Source of the DNA: Stenotrophomonas terrae
GTDB taxonomy: Bacteria > Pseudomonadota > Gammaproteobacteria > Xanthomonadales > Xanthomonadaceae
Direction: 5' to 3'
Length of the DNA: 64,000 bases
NCBI RefSeq assembly: GCF_001431465.1
Contig: NZ_LDJJ01000004.1
Coordinates: 61,064 to 125,063 of the forward strand
Shown here: one piece after another, positions 53,189 through 62,907 of the stretch
How positions within the stretch are numbered: the first letter of the stretch is position 1
Layout of the letters: every line of letters starts with the position of its first letter
The notes under the pieces: generated by a model
Told to the model about the DNA's origin: nothing
Databases searched by the model: none
Seen by the model: the letters and a program-made list of their open reading frames with translations, nothing else
Made by a program: the position numbers and the translations under genes

Positions 53189-53369
53189 GCCGTTGCTCTT
53201 TCCGCACTGACCATGCCCAGCCTACCCCGCCCCAGCAGCTCGTCCACTGCGCTTTCGTCGCTACAGGCAGGCAGCGATCGCCCACAGTCGGCACAGTGCG
53301 CCGGCGCTGGTTTGAGTCGGCGCCAGCAACTTGCCCAGCTTGAATCCTGCACGCAACAGGAGCTGGCGC

Positions 53370-53970
53370 AGCTGCGGATCACGCGCGATCAGCAAACCGG
53401 CCTGCAACCTCGCGATGGCGACAGCAGCCAATGGCTGAGCAGCAGCGTGGACTGGGACCTGGCGGTTCCGTAAAGCTTTCGGGTGTTTGTGATCAACACG
53501 CACCGCGCGTGAACTCAGCGGTCATTCACAGCGCAGCTGCAGCCAGCGTAACCACGTAGCCCGGGTAAGCGCAGCGCACCCGGGATGTTCGGCAGACTCA
53601 GACACTTGCGAGACCGGCGGCGCTTCAGCTCCCGGGTGCGCTGCGCTTACCCGGGCTACGTTTCTGGCACAGCTGCGGATCACGCGCGACCAACAAACCG
53701 GCCTGCAACCACGCGATGGCAACAGCGGCCAATGGCTGAGCAGCAGCGTGGACTGGGACCTGTCGGTTCCGTAAAGCTTTCGGGTGTGGGATCAGCGCGC
53801 ACCGAGCGCGAGCTCAGCGGTCATCCACAGCGCAGCTGCAGCCAGCGCAACCACGTAGCCCGGGTAAGCGCAGCGCACCCGGGATGCTCGGCAGACCCAG
53901 ACACTTGCGAGACCCACAGCGTTTCAGCTCCCGGGTGCGCTGCGCTTACCCGGGCTACATTGTTGCAGGG
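53370..53970. repeat. Tandem 301-bp intergenic duplication with inverted GTAGCCCGGG arms
   Basis: GCTGCGGATCACGCG occurs at 53371 and 53672, 301 bases apart. Each unit also carries GTAGCCCGGGTAAGCGCAGC and, about 90 bases on, its inverse ending ACCCGGGCTAC (arms at about 53557 and 53655, and about 53855 and 53957). Each inverted pair is a common Xanthomonadaceae palindromic element; the whole block has been duplicated. Confidence 0.85.
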
Positions 53971-54100
53971 CACTCAACAGCACAAACCATGTGGAGCATC
54001 GCGCACACGCATCGTTGCGTGAGCCTGCCAACAAACCTCCCCACCCACGAAAAAGCCCGGCCAGCTATTCTGCGGCCGGGCTTGAGGATGTCGGTGAAGC

Positions 54101-56899
54101 TCAGTGAGTTGCGCTGATGGCGCTGATCGCCGCGACGGGCGGTATATCCAGCAGCTCGGCCGGGCCATTGCGCAGCCACTGCACCATCTCGCGCGGCCGC
54201 AACGGCCGTGAATACAGATAGCCCTGCAACTCGTCACAGCCCTGCTGCTTGAGCATTGCCGCCTCGGCAAGCGTCTCCACGCCCTCGGCCACCACCCGCA
54301 TGCCCAAGGCGTGGCCGAGATGCACGATGGCCTGGGTAACCTCGGCGGTGCCGGCATCGTGCAGCATTCCCTGCACGAAGCTGCGGTCGATCTTCAAGCG
54401 CTGCACCGGGAAGCGATTGAGGTAATGCAGGTTGGAGAAACCAGTACCGAAGTCGTCCACGGCCAGCGGAATGCCATGTTGCTCGAATACATCAAAGCAC
54501 TGGCGTAGTGCATCGGTATCGCGGATCAGCGCCGATTCGGTCAATTCCAGCTCCAGCCGCTGCGCGGGCCAGCCGGATTGCTGGCAGATGCTGACAACGC
54601 GCTCGGCAAAGCCGCGATCACGCAGCTGCAGCGCCGAAACATTGACCGCCACCCGATCAAACTGCAGGCCCGACTGTTGCCAGACCACCGCCTGACGGCA
54701 GACCTCCTGCAGCACCCAATCACCGATATGGATGATCTCGCCGCATTTCTCGGCGATGGGGATGAACTCGGCGGGATTGCAGGGACCGATCCGGTTACTG
54801 TTCCAACGCAGCAATGCCTCGATGGAAGGCACCGGATCGCCATTGGCGTGCACCAGCGGCTGGTAGACCAGGCTGAATTCGTCGCGCTCGACCGCACCAT
54901 GCAGCGCATGTTCGATCTCGACACGGCGCTGCGTGCGCGCAAGCGCATCCTGGCTGTAGTACTGGTAGGTATTGCGCCCCGCTTCCTTGGCCGCATGCAT
55001 GGCCGCATCCGCGGCGCGCAGCAAGGTGTCGAAGTCGTTGCGGCCCTCGTCCAGCAGCGCGATGCCGACGCTGGCGCCGACCTTCAAGGTCGCGTCCTCG
55101 CGGTACAGCGGCTCGGCCAGCGATGCGATCAGCTTGCGTGCCACGTGCCCTGCATCCTCCGGCTCCACCAGATTGCGCAGGATGACGATGAACTCGTCGC
55201 CATTGAAACGGGCGAACAGGTCGGCATTGCGCAGGTTCTGGTGCAGGCGTGCGGCGGCCGCTTTCAACAACATGTCGCCGGTGGCATGGCCAAAGGTGTC
55301 GTTGATGGTTTTGAAGCCATCCAGATCAATGAACAGCATCGCCAGGATGGCGCCGCGCTCACGTGCTTCGATGATGGCCTCCGAGCCCTGCTCGCGCAGC
55401 AGCATGCGATTGGGCAAGCCGGTCAACAGGTCGTAATGGGCGAGCAATTCCAGGCGTTCGTCGGCTTCGCGCTCGCGGGTGATATCGCGGAACAGAACCA
55501 CGTAGCGCTCGGGCAGGCCTTCGCGCTGATCCAGTTCGATCAATACCTGCACCCACACCCGCTGCCCCGAGGGGCGATAGAAGCACAGGTCGAGCTGCTC
55601 GGGCAGCCCGCCTTCGGCAATGCGCAGCAGCGCCGCTTCAAAGCCATCCCGCGAATCGGGGGTATACAAATCCAGCGCCTGATCAAGCGTGACCGGCGCT
55701 TTGCGCAGACCGTGGATGCGATAGCACTCTTCGGTCCACTGCATCGCCCGCGTATCCACTTCGATCTCGCAGCCGCCGATGCGGCCCAGCGCCGATACGC
55801 GGTTGAGCAGCTCGGTGCGCCAGCGGATCAAGGCATCGGTGCGGCGTTGGTTGCTGATGTTCTGGACCTGACCCAGCACCCGCTGCAACACGCCCGCACT
55901 GTCGTAATCAAGTTCCACCCAGATGCGCAGCTGCTGCTGGGTCACCGGATCCCGGCCCCAGGTCAGGTCGAAACTGCCGCCGGCCGCATCATCGAGCAGA
56001 CGCCGCCAGCTGCCAAACAGATGCCGGCGCGCCTCGTTGCTGAGGATGCGCAGCCATTGCCGGCCACTGGGCAAGGGCTCGTCGCCCCAACCAATGGCGG
56101 CGGCAAATTCGTCAGACCACTGCACGCGGCCGCGCTGCGGCTCCCACACCCAGCTGCCCATGCCCGCCACGCGCTGTGCCCGCTGCAACAGGGCCTGCTG
56201 CGAGCGCAGCTCATCTTCCAGCGATTTCTGTTGCTGGATGTCGGTATAGGTGCCGACCATGCGCAAGGGCTGGCCGTCGCCGGCACGGGTGATTACCTGC
56301 CCGCGATCGAGCACCCAATGCCAGCTGCCGTCAGCTTGACGCAGGCGGAACTGGCAGGCGAACGGCACCTGCGGGTCGTGGAGATGGGCGGCGATGGCCT
56401 GCCGCAACTGCAGTTGATCCTCGGGGTGGACCTCATCCAACAGCCCCATACCCGTCGGTACGGGCGAATTCGTATGCGCCGGTGCGGTGCGGGAAATTGT
56501 ATCGGCGACGATATCCCAGTCCCAAAGACTGTGGCCGGCCGACTGCATGGCGATTGTCCAGCGGGCATTTCGCGCCTCGGTATCACTGGCCACGGAGTAC
56601 AGATAGCCCAGCGGCACGGCCGCTGGCGATTGCACGCTGCTGAGCCAGCCTTCAAGCCGGCAGCCCTCACCGGGCAAGGGGCATGCCACCGCGTCCTGGT
56701 GGGCGAGTTGCTGGCGTGCACCGGCCAATTGCTGGCAATAACGTGACAGGCGTTCGGGCAGACCCAGCTCCCGGGCCATGGCATTGGCAGCCAATGGCTG
56801 CCCATCCGTATCCAGCAGCACGACGGCTGCGTTCAACGGGTGACGAAGCAGGCTAGCTATGACGCCGCGATCCACGCGATCTATCTCCATGCCCGACAA
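54101..56899 (-). CDS. PAS-GGDEF-EAL protein, probable c-di-GMP phosphodiesterase
   Basis: Encodes 932 residues, cytoplasmic. Three or four PAS/PAC-like units fill the first 480 residues (e.g. G-H-S-L-W-D-W-D near 125, M-V-G-T-Y-T-D-I-Q-Q near 212). The GGDEF domain (about 490-650) has N-G-D-E-F in place of G-G-D-E-F near 566, so cyclase activity is doubtful. The EAL domain (about 670-920) keeps E-A-L-L-R-W near 692, D-D-F-G-T-G-F-S and A-E-G-V-E-T, so hydrolysis of c-di-GMP is likely. Divergent from the RavS-like kinase gene, suggesting joint regulation of the signalling block. Confidence 0.92.
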   Translation of the reverse strand: MSGMEIDRVDRGVIASLLRHPLNAAVVLLDTDGQPLAANAMARELGLPERLSRYCQQLAGARQQLAHQDAVACPLPGEGCRLEGWLSSVQSPAAVPLGYLYSVASDTEARNARWTIAMQSAGHSLWDWDIVADTISRTAPAHTNSPVPTGMGLLDEVHPEDQLQLRQAIAAHLHDPQVPFACQFRLRQADGSWHWVLDRGQVITRAGDGQPLRMVGTYTDIQQQKSLEDELRSQQALLQRAQRVAGMGSWVWEPQRGRVQWSDEFAAAIGWGDEPLPSGRQWLRILSNEARRHLFGSWRRLLDDAAGGSFDLTWGRDPVTQQQLRIWVELDYDSAGVLQRVLGQVQNISNQRRTDALIRWRTELLNRVSALGRIGGCEIEVDTRAMQWTEECYRIHGLRKAPVTLDQALDLYTPDSRDGFEAALLRIAEGGLPEQLDLCFYRPSGQRVWVQVLIELDQREGLPERYVVLFRDITREREADERLELLAHYDLLTGLPNRMLLREQGSEAIIEARERGAILAMLFIDLDGFKTINDTFGHATGDMLLKAAAARLHQNLRNADLFARFNGDEFIVILRNLVEPEDAGHVARKLIASLAEPLYREDATLKVGASVGIALLDEGRNDFDTLLRAADAAMHAAKEAGRNTYQYYSQDALARTQRRVEIEHALHGAVERDEFSLVYQPLVHANGDPVPSIEALLRWNSNRIGPCNPAEFIPIAEKCGEIIHIGDWVLQEVCRQAVVWQQSGLQFDRVAVNVSALQLRDRGFAERVVSICQQSGWPAQRLELELTESALIRDTDALRQCFDVFEQHGIPLAVDDFGTGFSNLHYLNRFPVQRLKIDRSFVQGMLHDAGTAEVTQAIVHLGHALGMRVVAEGVETLAEAAMLKQQGCDELQGYLYSRPLRPREMVQWLRNGPAELLDIPPVAAISAISATH

Positions 56900-57013
56900 A
56901 CCGGGGACTCAATCGATAACGGCACCGCGTCGGCAGAATTGAGCACTTCGTCGCGCGCATTGTGCACAAGCGGCTAAGATGACGCCGACGCTCGCTCCAA
57001 ATCCCCACCCATC

Positions 57014-58261
57014 ATGCACGCCGATCCGGCCCCCGCTGACGCTGCGCCTGTGCCTGCACCGCTCCAGCCGCGGCGCACTGGCTTGTTCTGGCTGCTTGGC
57101 CTGGCCCTTGTGCTGAGCCTTGCCATGGCCGGCGTGTTGCTGGTTGGCACCAATGCTGGCGCGTGGCAGTTGAAATTCGTGATGGCCATCACGCTGACTA
57201 TTTGCGTGACGTTGTCGGCCCTGGCTTGGCGACTCTGGTCGATGCGTTCGCTAGGCTCCACGCAGCAGCGACAGTCGTACGAATTCGAACAACTCGCCGC
57301 ACTTCTGCCCGATGGCGTGATGATTGCCGACGGCAACACCGTGCTTTATGCCAACCCGGCCGCCAGCAGCATTCTGGGCATAGGCAATGGCCATACCGAC
57401 AACGCCACCCAGCTGCTGGCAAGCCTGAGCGCGCACGCGCCCGCTGCAAGCAACAGCGAATTGCCGGTACAGCTGTGCCGGACTGGCGGCGAGCCCTTCC
57501 ATGCGGTGGTCATCACCCAGCAGCTGCAACGCGCCGGCCGTGCCTGCCAGCTGTTTGTGATCCGCGACCTGAGCGAGCTGGAACATGGCCGTGCCGCCCT
57601 GGCGGCCAGCAATGGCGAGCTACAGGCCATGGCCGGGCGCCTGTTCTCATTGCAGGAAGACGAACGCCGCTCGATCTCACGCGACCTGCATGACGACATC
57701 GGCCAGGCCATCACCGCGATGAAGCTGGCCGCCTGTGCGGCCCGCGACGAGGACAACACGACGCGCCGGCAGGACGACATCGACCAGATCATCGAGCTGG
57801 CCGACACCACGGTGATCAAGCTGCGCAATCTGTCGATGCTGCTGCGCCCGCCGCAGCTTGATGCCCTCGGCCTGGAAGCGGCATTGCGCTGGCAGGCGGG
57901 CCTGCTGTTCCGCTCCACCGACGTGGAACTGCTGCTGGACGTGGACGCGCTGCCGCGACGGCCCAGCAACGAGGTGGAACAGGCCTGTTTCCGTATTGCC
58001 CAGGAAAGCCTGACCAACGCGTTGCGCCATGCCTGTGCAAGCCAGGTATCGCTGTCGCTGCGCGACAGCAGCCAGGGCGATCTGCACCTGCAGGTGGTGG
58101 ACGATGGCGAAGGTTTTGACCCAGCCGGGCCGCGCGGGCTGGGCATGATCGTGATGCGCGAACGTGCGCAGAGCGCCGGCGGCAGCCTGCATATTGAAAC
58201 CGCACCGGGTGCCGGCACCCGGATTGATCTACGTCTACCCTATGCGATGACTGCACCGTGA
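57014..58261 (+). CDS. ravS: Sensor histidine kinase, HisKA_3 type (RavS-like)
   Basis: Encodes 415 residues. Two transmembrane helices (about 25-45 and 55-75), a PAS-like domain (L-L-P-D-G-V-M-I-A-D-G-N-T-V-L-Y-A-N-P-A-A) near 100-120, then phospho-acceptor His in R-D-L-H-D-D-I-G-Q near 225 and an HATPase with D-D-G-E-G-F and G-L-G-M-I-V-M-R-E-R near 365-380. Stop overlaps the next gene, a GGDEF-EAL-REC regulator, as with the RavS/RavR pair described in Xanthomonas campestris. The symbol rests on arrangement and domain layout. Confidence 0.8.
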   Translation: MHADPAPADAAPVPAPLQPRRTGLFWLLGLALVLSLAMAGVLLVGTNAGAWQLKFVMAITLTICVTLSALAWRLWSMRSLGSTQQRQSYEFEQLAALLPDGVMIADGNTVLYANPAASSILGIGNGHTDNATQLLASLSAHAPAASNSELPVQLCRTGGEPFHAVVITQQLQRAGRACQLFVIRDLSELEHGRAALAASNGELQAMAGRLFSLQEDERRSISRDLHDDIGQAITAMKLAACAARDEDNTTRRQDDIDQIIELADTTVIKLRNLSMLLRPPQLDALGLEAALRWQAGLLFRSTDVELLLDVDALPRRPSNEVEQACFRIAQESLTNALRHACASQVSLSLRDSSQGDLHLQVVDDGEGFDPAGPRGLGMIVMRERAQSAGGSLHIETAPGAGTRIDLRLPYAMTAP

Positions 58262-60018
58262 TGCCCCAAGGACCCCGCCCGATGTGGACTGCCAGCCCTG
58301 CCTCCACCGGTGACCGCGGCGACGCGCGACCCGCTCGCCTGGGCGCGGGCAACCCGGAGCTGGCGACCCTGGTGGACGCCGCCAACCGCACCGGCACCTC
58401 GCTGATGCTGCTGCATCTGGACATCGACCACTTCGCCTCGGTCAACGAAAACATGAGCGCCGAAGTGGGCGACCAGGCCCTGGTGTTGATTGCCGAACGC
58501 CTGCGCGGCTTCATCGGCGACCGTGGCAGGCTGTGGCGTCATGGCAGCGATGAGTTCCTGATCGCGGTACCGCGCACCAGCCAGACCCTGTCGCCGGAGG
58601 ATTTCGCCGAGCAGGTGCGCCAGCAGATCGAACTGCCGTTGTCGGTATTACCGTACACCCTGTTCCTCACCGCCAAGATTGGCGTCGGCCTGTGCCCGGA
58701 ACATTCCAATACCGCCACCGGCGTGCTGGACCTGGCCGAGGATGCCCTGCACCAGGCCGGCCGCGAAGGCGGCAATGCCGTGCATGTGCACGTGCTGCAC
58801 AAACCCAGCAGCGCCCACAGTGAAAGCATCATCTCGCGGCAGCTGGTGGATGCCATCGACAACGGCGAGCTGCGCCTGCGTTACCAGCCGCTGGTCAGCG
58901 CCCGCGATGGCCACGTCATGGGCATGGAGGCACTGCTGCGCTGGCAGTCACCGACCCTGGGCATGCTGGTGCCGGAACGCTTCATGCGCACCGCCGAGCG
59001 CCTGGGCATCATCGTGCAGATCGGCGCCTGGGTGCTGGAAATGACCCTGCGCCAGGCCAAGGTATGGCGCGACCAGGGCTTTGAAGACTTCAATGTCGCA
59101 GTGAACGTATCGACCCTGCAGCTGCTGCGGCCGAACTTCTTCACCGAGGTGATGGCGATGCTGCAGTCCATCGGCGTGCCGGCGCGCATGCTGACGCTGG
59201 AGATCAACGAAAGCGCGTTGACCAACAACGTCAACTTCGTCCATGAAACGCTGGCCAACCTGCGCAACGAAGGCATCAGCCTGTGTCTGGACAACTTCGG
59301 CACCGGCGATTCAAGCCTGAGCGCCTTGGTCCGCTACCCGGTGGACAAGCTCAAGATCGATCGCAGCTTCATCAAGAGTGCGCCTGCCGCCAACCGTGAG
59401 GCCGCGATCAGCCGCGCCATCATCGCCATGGGCCACCAGCTTGGCATGACGGTCATTGCCAACGGCGTGGAATCGCAGGCCCAGCTGGGCTTCCTGCGCC
59501 GCAATGACTGCGATGTATTCCAGGGCTATCTGTTTGGCGAGCCGATGTCGACCGACGCCGCCGGCATGACCCTGCGCCGCCGCTACCTGCGCCCGGAGGC
59601 ATTCGCCGAAACCCGCCCTGACCGCACCTTGCTGTTGCTCGATGACGAGGAAAACGTGTTGCGCTCACTGGTGCGCCTGTTCCGCCGCGACGGCTACCGC
59701 ATCCTGGCGGCGGGCAATGTGCGTGATGCCTTTGATCTGCTGGCAATCAACGATGTGCAGGTGATCCTGTCCGATCAGCGCATGAGCGACATGAGCGGCA
59801 CCGAGTTCCTGGGCCGGGTGAAGATGCTCTACCCGGATACCATCCGCCTGGTGCTGTCCGGCTATACCGACCTCAATACCGTCACCGACGCGATCAACCG
59901 CGGCGCAATCTACCGTTTCCTGACCAAACCATGGAACGACGACGACCTGCGCGAGCATATCCGCCAGGCCTTCCGTACCCACGACGAGAAGCAAGGCGTG
60001 GGCGTTTCGCAGGCATAA
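58261..60018 (+). CDS. ravR: RavR-like GGDEF-EAL-REC response regulator
   Basis: Encodes 585 residues from the ATG at 58261 (a GTG at 58258 is in frame). A degenerate GGDEF domain (H-G-S-D-E-F near 95) comes first. The EAL domain has M-E-A-L-L-R-W near 221, D-N-F-G-T-G-D-S-S and A-N-G-V-E-S. A C-terminal receiver domain follows (L-L-L-L-D-D-E-E-N near 457, phospho-Asp in I-L-S-D-Q-R-M near 503, and a Lys in L-T-K-P-W). A receiver at the C-terminus is unusual and is the diagnostic order of RavR, which controls virulence and motility through c-di-GMP in Xanthomonas. Probably a phosphodiesterase. Confidence 0.87.
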   Translation: MPQGPRPMWTASPASTGDRGDARPARLGAGNPELATLVDAANRTGTSLMLLHLDIDHFASVNENMSAEVGDQALVLIAERLRGFIGDRGRLWRHGSDEFLIAVPRTSQTLSPEDFAEQVRQQIELPLSVLPYTLFLTAKIGVGLCPEHSNTATGVLDLAEDALHQAGREGGNAVHVHVLHKPSSAHSESIISRQLVDAIDNGELRLRYQPLVSARDGHVMGMEALLRWQSPTLGMLVPERFMRTAERLGIIVQIGAWVLEMTLRQAKVWRDQGFEDFNVAVNVSTLQLLRPNFFTEVMAMLQSIGVPARMLTLEINESALTNNVNFVHETLANLRNEGISLCLDNFGTGDSSLSALVRYPVDKLKIDRSFIKSAPAANREAAISRAIIAMGHQLGMTVIANGVESQAQLGFLRRNDCDVFQGYLFGEPMSTDAAGMTLRRRYLRPEAFAETRPDRTLLLLDDEENVLRSLVRLFRRDGYRILAAGNVRDAFDLLAINDVQVILSDQRMSDMSGTEFLGRVKMLYPDTIRLVLSGYTDLNTVTDAINRGAIYRFLTKPWNDDDLREHIRQAFRTHDEKQGVGVSQA

Positions 60019-60036
60019 CGCAGCGCCCGGCCAGCG

Positions 60037-60187
60037 CTTGTGGGAGCGGCGTAAGCCGCGATGCCACTGATGCTGCAGCGCCCGTATTCCGGGTGCAGCA
60101 GCAGAGCTACCTAAAGCGCCCGTGAAATTGCAGACGCCGCATCCACGGACACGGCGCCAGCTTCGCGGCTGACGCCGCTCCCACAAG
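60037..60187. repeat. Inverted REP pair between convergent genes
   Basis: CTTGTGGGAGCGGCGTAAGC at 60037 and its near reverse complement ending CGCCGCTCCCACAAG at 60187. TTGTGGGAGCGGC is a widespread REP form in Pseudomonas and Xanthomonadaceae. It occupies almost the whole gap between ravR and ravA and may act as a terminator for both. Confidence 0.85.
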
Positions 60188-60196
60188 GCTGGAGGC

Positions 60197-61450
60197 TTAT
60201 TTTGGCTGGCGGATCGGAAGCACGATGCGGAAGCAGGAGCCCTCGCCTACGGTGCTGTCCAGATCGATGCGGCCATGGTGCTTGTTGATGATGCCGTAGG
60301 AGATCGACAGGCCCAGTCCGGTACCGCTGCCGACCGGCTTGGTGGTGAAGAACGGATCGAAGATGCGCTGGCGCAACTCCGGGGAAATGCCCGAACCGTT
60401 GTCCTTGAACTCAACCCAGACCTCATCGCCATTGACGCCGGTGCTGACCACGATATTGCCGCGCTCGGCGATGGCATGGCCGGCGTTGAGCAGCAGGTTC
60501 ATATAGACCTGGTTCAACTCCGACGGTAGGCATTCGATCATCGGCAACTCGCCGTAACGGCGCTCCAGCGTGACCTTGTACTTGAGCTCGTTCCAGATGA
60601 TGTTGATGGTCGATTCCAGCCCGGCATGCAGGTCGACCAGCTTCCATGACTCATCGCGGCCGGAATACGAGAAATCCTTCAGATCACGCACGATGCGGGT
60701 AACCCGCTCGATGCCTTCGCGCGATTCGGCCATCAGCTGTGGCAGGTCGCGGCTGATGAAATCGATGTCCAGGCGGTCGCGGATATCGTCGATTTCCGGA
60801 ATCAACGCCTTCGGATCCGGGGCCCGCAAGGCCCGCTCATAGGCTTCGATCACGGTGAACAGGCTGCGCAGATACTCCTGCAGGCTGCCCAGGTTGGAGT
60901 GGACGTAGCCGATCGGATTGTTGATCTCGTGCGCCACGCCGGCGGCAAGCTGGCCGATGGAGGCCATCTTCTCCGACTGCAGCAGTTTTTCCTGGGTGCC
61001 GTTCAAGCGCAGATAGGCCTGGCGCAACTCGGCATGGCGCTGCTGCAACTCGCGCTCGTAGTCCTCCGGGCCATCAATATGCTGGAACAGGGCCAGGAAC
61101 GCTTCTTCGCCTGCGTCACTGTGTTGATGCAGATGCAGGGTAATGACCCGCTCGCCGATCGGCAGGCTGCCGATCCAGCTGCCCGTCTCACGCGCCTGCG
61201 ACATGGCGAATGGCGGCAGCAGGGCTTCCAATTGGCGGCCAAGATCAAGGCTGCCGGTGGTATCGACGCCGAACAGCTCGCGCACGAGGCCGTTGGCGAC
61301 ACTTACCTCGAATTTACCGTTGAATACCAGCATGCCCTGCTGGACCCGCTCGCCCAGTGCCCTCAACGTGGCGGACGAGGGAGTAGGCAGAAGAGTGGAG
61401 CTGTCGATCTGGGTCACGGCGGCCGATACAACGTGGGAACGGGCCGCCAC
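60197..61450 (-). CDS. ravA: Sensor histidine kinase with PAS domain (RavA-like)
   Basis: Encodes 417 residues, no transmembrane segment. An N-terminal PAS-like domain (about 28-130), a coiled-coil linker ([16 protein letters not shown]), the His box in G-V-A-H-E-I-N-N-P near 173, and HATPase motifs (N-L-L-L-N-A-G-H near 320, [15 protein letters not shown] near 380). Convergent with the RavR-like gene. RavA is reported to phosphorylate RavR and affect flagellar genes in Xanthomonas; flgN, flgM and flgA follow immediately. Name by context. Confidence 0.78.
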   Translation of the reverse strand: MAARSHVVSAAVTQIDSSTLLPTPSSATLRALGERVQQGMLVFNGKFEVSVANGLVRELFGVDTTGSLDLGRQLEALLPPFAMSQARETGSWIGSLPIGERVITLHLHQHSDAGEEAFLALFQHIDGPEDYERELQQRHAELRQAYLRLNGTQEKLLQSEKMASIGQLAAGVAHEINNPIGYVHSNLGSLQEYLRSLFTVIEAYERALRAPDPKALIPEIDDIRDRLDIDFISRDLPQLMAESREGIERVTRIVRDLKDFSYSGRDESWKLVDLHAGLESTINIIWNELKYKVTLERRYGELPMIECLPSELNQVYMNLLLNAGHAIAERGNIVVSTGVNGDEVWVEFKDNGSGISPELRQRIFDPFFTTKPVGSGTGLGLSISYGIINKHHGRIDLDSTVGEGSCFRIVLPIRQPK

Positions 61451-61503
61451 TATAGCCGGATGCGCGCATCCGGTAGCGGCACTGGTGCCGCCTTTTCCAC
61501 AGC

Positions 61504-61842
61504 TCAGGCGACGGCCAGGGGCCGCCGCGAATGGACCGTCTGTGCCTGGCCCTTGGCATCGTAGGCCGGCGCGTTCTCGCTGCGGCCCAGCTGACGCAGG
61601 GCCCAGTTGACCTCACGACGGCGGCGGGCAAGCAGTACGCCGTTGGCGTGATTGCGCTCGGCCAGCTCCTTGAGCCGCTCGGCCTGGTGCAATGGCGGCT
61701 GCCGCTCCAGCTCGCGCAGGGCGTCCAGCTTTCTGCCGGTGGCCGCAACCAGCGCAGGCACGTCGTGCTCGGCGAGGGCACGTTGCTCGCGGTCCAGCGC
61801 TTCACTCAAGCGCTGCAACGGGTCGCCCATGCTCAGGTTCAT
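61504..61842 (-). CDS. flgN: Flagellar export chaperone FlgN
   Basis: Encodes 112 residues, all helical: L-S-E-A-L-D-R-E-Q-R-A-L-A-E-H-D-V near the start and L-K-E-L-A-E-R-N-H-A-N-G-V-L-L-A-R-R-R in the second half, as in FlgN proteins. Chaperones FlgK and FlgL. Its start overlaps the flgM stop (ATGA). Confidence 0.85.
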   Translation of the reverse strand: MNLSMGDPLQRLSEALDREQRALAEHDVPALVAATGRKLDALRELERQPPLHQAERLKELAERNHANGVLLARRRREVNWALRQLGRSENAPAYDAKGQAQTVHSRRPLAVA

Positions 61843-62141
61843 CCCTGCAACTGCTGGTCCAGGCCCAGCATGCGGGTGGCGATGGCATCGGGATTGATCT
61901 TGTAGCTGCCGTTCTCCAGCGCCTCACGCACCGCTTGCACGCGGGCCTGGTCAATCGCCGGGGCGGCACTGAGTTCACGCTGTACGGCCTGCAGCTGGGT
62001 CGCTTCGCCAGTCAGGCGCACGCTGTCGGCAGCCTCGATCGGCTTGGGCTTGGCGTCGCCTGCGGCGGCCACCTTGGTGTTGATCGCCACGCTGCGCAGC
62101 TGCGCAGCGGCTGCAATACCACCGTCGATTTTCTGGCTCAT
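61839..62141 (-). CDS. flgM: Anti-sigma-28 factor FlgM
   Basis: Encodes 100 residues. The conserved C-terminal half has V-R-L-T-G-E-A-T-Q-L-Q, then R-V-Q-A-V-R-E-A-L-E-N-G-S-Y-K-I-N-P-D-A-I-A-T-R-M-L, the FliA-binding helices. The Ala-rich N-terminus is disordered in the family. Preceded by a sigma-28 promoter, the usual autoregulatory loop. Confidence 0.93.
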   Translation of the reverse strand: MSQKIDGGIAAAAQLRSVAINTKVAAAGDAKPKPIEAADSVRLTGEATQLQAVQRELSAAPAIDQARVQAVREALENGSYKINPDAIATRMLGLDQQLQG

Positions 62142-62171
62142 GTGATGGAGTCCTGATTCGGTTCAAAAACG

Positions 62172-62198
62172 ATAACGGCAGTGCCGGGCGGATCTTTA
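62172..62198 (-). promoter_or_regulatory. Sigma-28 (FliA) promoter of flgM
   Basis: On the minus strand TAAAGATC, 11 bases, GCCGTTAT. Consensus is TAAAGTTT-N11-GCCGATAA, so 13 of 16 positions agree with exact spacing. It ends 30 bases before the flgM start. Confidence 0.85.
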
Positions 62199-62203
62199 GC
62201 GAT

Positions 62204-62848
62204 TTATCGACTTACAAGTACATCACCGCCCGGGGTGGCGGTACCTTGCATTACCCGGCGTGAAGACAGGTTCTCGACCGAGACCCGCTCGCCCTCGCCC
62301 GCATCCCCGAGCGCCCGCCCGGCCATGCGTACTTCCACCCCGCCCCGGCGTGATACCAGCGCCACATTATCGCCGCGGCGGACGGTACGCGGCGCCACCA
62401 GGTCGGTTGCCGAGAGCAGGCTGCCCGCGCTCAAGGCGCGCCGCGCCACCCGCCCCACCGCGGCCTCCGGCTTGAGCAGTACGGCGCCGGCCAGCCGTGC
62501 CGTGTCACGCTTAACGCTGCTTATATCGGCCGCTGCCAGCACTTCTCCAGCCGCCACGCCACGGCTCAGCACCAGCACCTGCTGCTCGCGGCGGACCTTG
62601 ACCGGTACGAACAGGCGCCAGCCCCCGGCCTGCGGGCAGGCCACCTCCACCGTGGTATTGGCCGTGGCCTTGGCCTGCAGCGGCTGTGCGCAGGCGGGCA
62701 GCCGCAGATTGGCATCCACCTGCGCCTCGCCATTCTCACCGGCCGCCAGCGTCGCCAGTGCCGCCGCACGGATCGTATCCACCGGCTGGAAGGCCGACGC
62801 CCAGGCCCAGCAAGGCAGCAACAGGCAGAGGGAAAGGAGTAAGCGCAT
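62204..62848 (-). CDS. flgA: Flagellar basal-body P-ring chaperone FlgA
   Basis: Encodes 214 residues. Signal peptide about 1-19 (L-L-L-S-L-C-L-L-L-P-C-W-A-W-A). The C-terminal SAF domain is clear: V-L-S-R-G-V-A-A-G-E-V-L near 95, D-L-V-A-P-R-T-V-R-R-G-D-N-V near 150 and G-G-V-E-V-R-M-A-G-R-A-L near 170. Assists P-ring formation in the periplasm. Ends 62 bases upstream of flgM, with a sigma-54 promoter ahead. Confidence 0.93.
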   Translation of the reverse strand: MRLLLSLCLLLPCWAWASAFQPVDTIRAAALATLAAGENGEAQVDANLRLPACAQPLQAKATANTTVEVACPQAGGWRLFVPVKVRREQQVLVLSRGVAAGEVLAAADISSVKRDTARLAGAVLLKPEAAVGRVARRALSAGSLLSATDLVAPRTVRRGDNVALVSRRGGVEVRMAGRALGDAGEGERVSVENLSSRRVMQGTATPGGDVLVSR

Positions 62849-62891
62849 CAGCGGCAGCCACCCGGTCTATGAAAAGGTTCGCGGGGGTTGT

Positions 62892-62907
62892 TGCAAGTGC
62901 CGTGCCA
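62892..62907 (-). promoter_or_regulatory. Sigma-54 (RpoN) promoter of flgA
   Basis: On the minus strand TGGCACG-GCAC-TTGCA matches the -24/-12 consensus TGGCACG-N4-TTGCW perfectly. It lies 44 bases upstream of the flgA start. Flagellar class II genes in Xanthomonadaceae are activated by RpoN2/FleQ. Confidence 0.9.

Larger units (their letters stand above)
53137..54100. other. Repeat-rich intergenic region of about 960 bp
   Basis: Contains the terminator at 53164-53188 and two tandem copies of a 301-bp unit (about 53370-53970). Short frames at 53213-53473 (plus) and 53503-53261 (minus) have no recognised homology. No intact gene is supported. Confidence 0.6.

Noticed and set aside
53213..53503. 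Small ORFs in the repeat region
   Set aside because: They overlap the duplicated repeat and show no protein-like conservation between the two copies.
54578..56746. 722-codon plus-strand frame opposite the PAS-GGDEF-EAL gene
   Set aside because: No domain and shadow composition.
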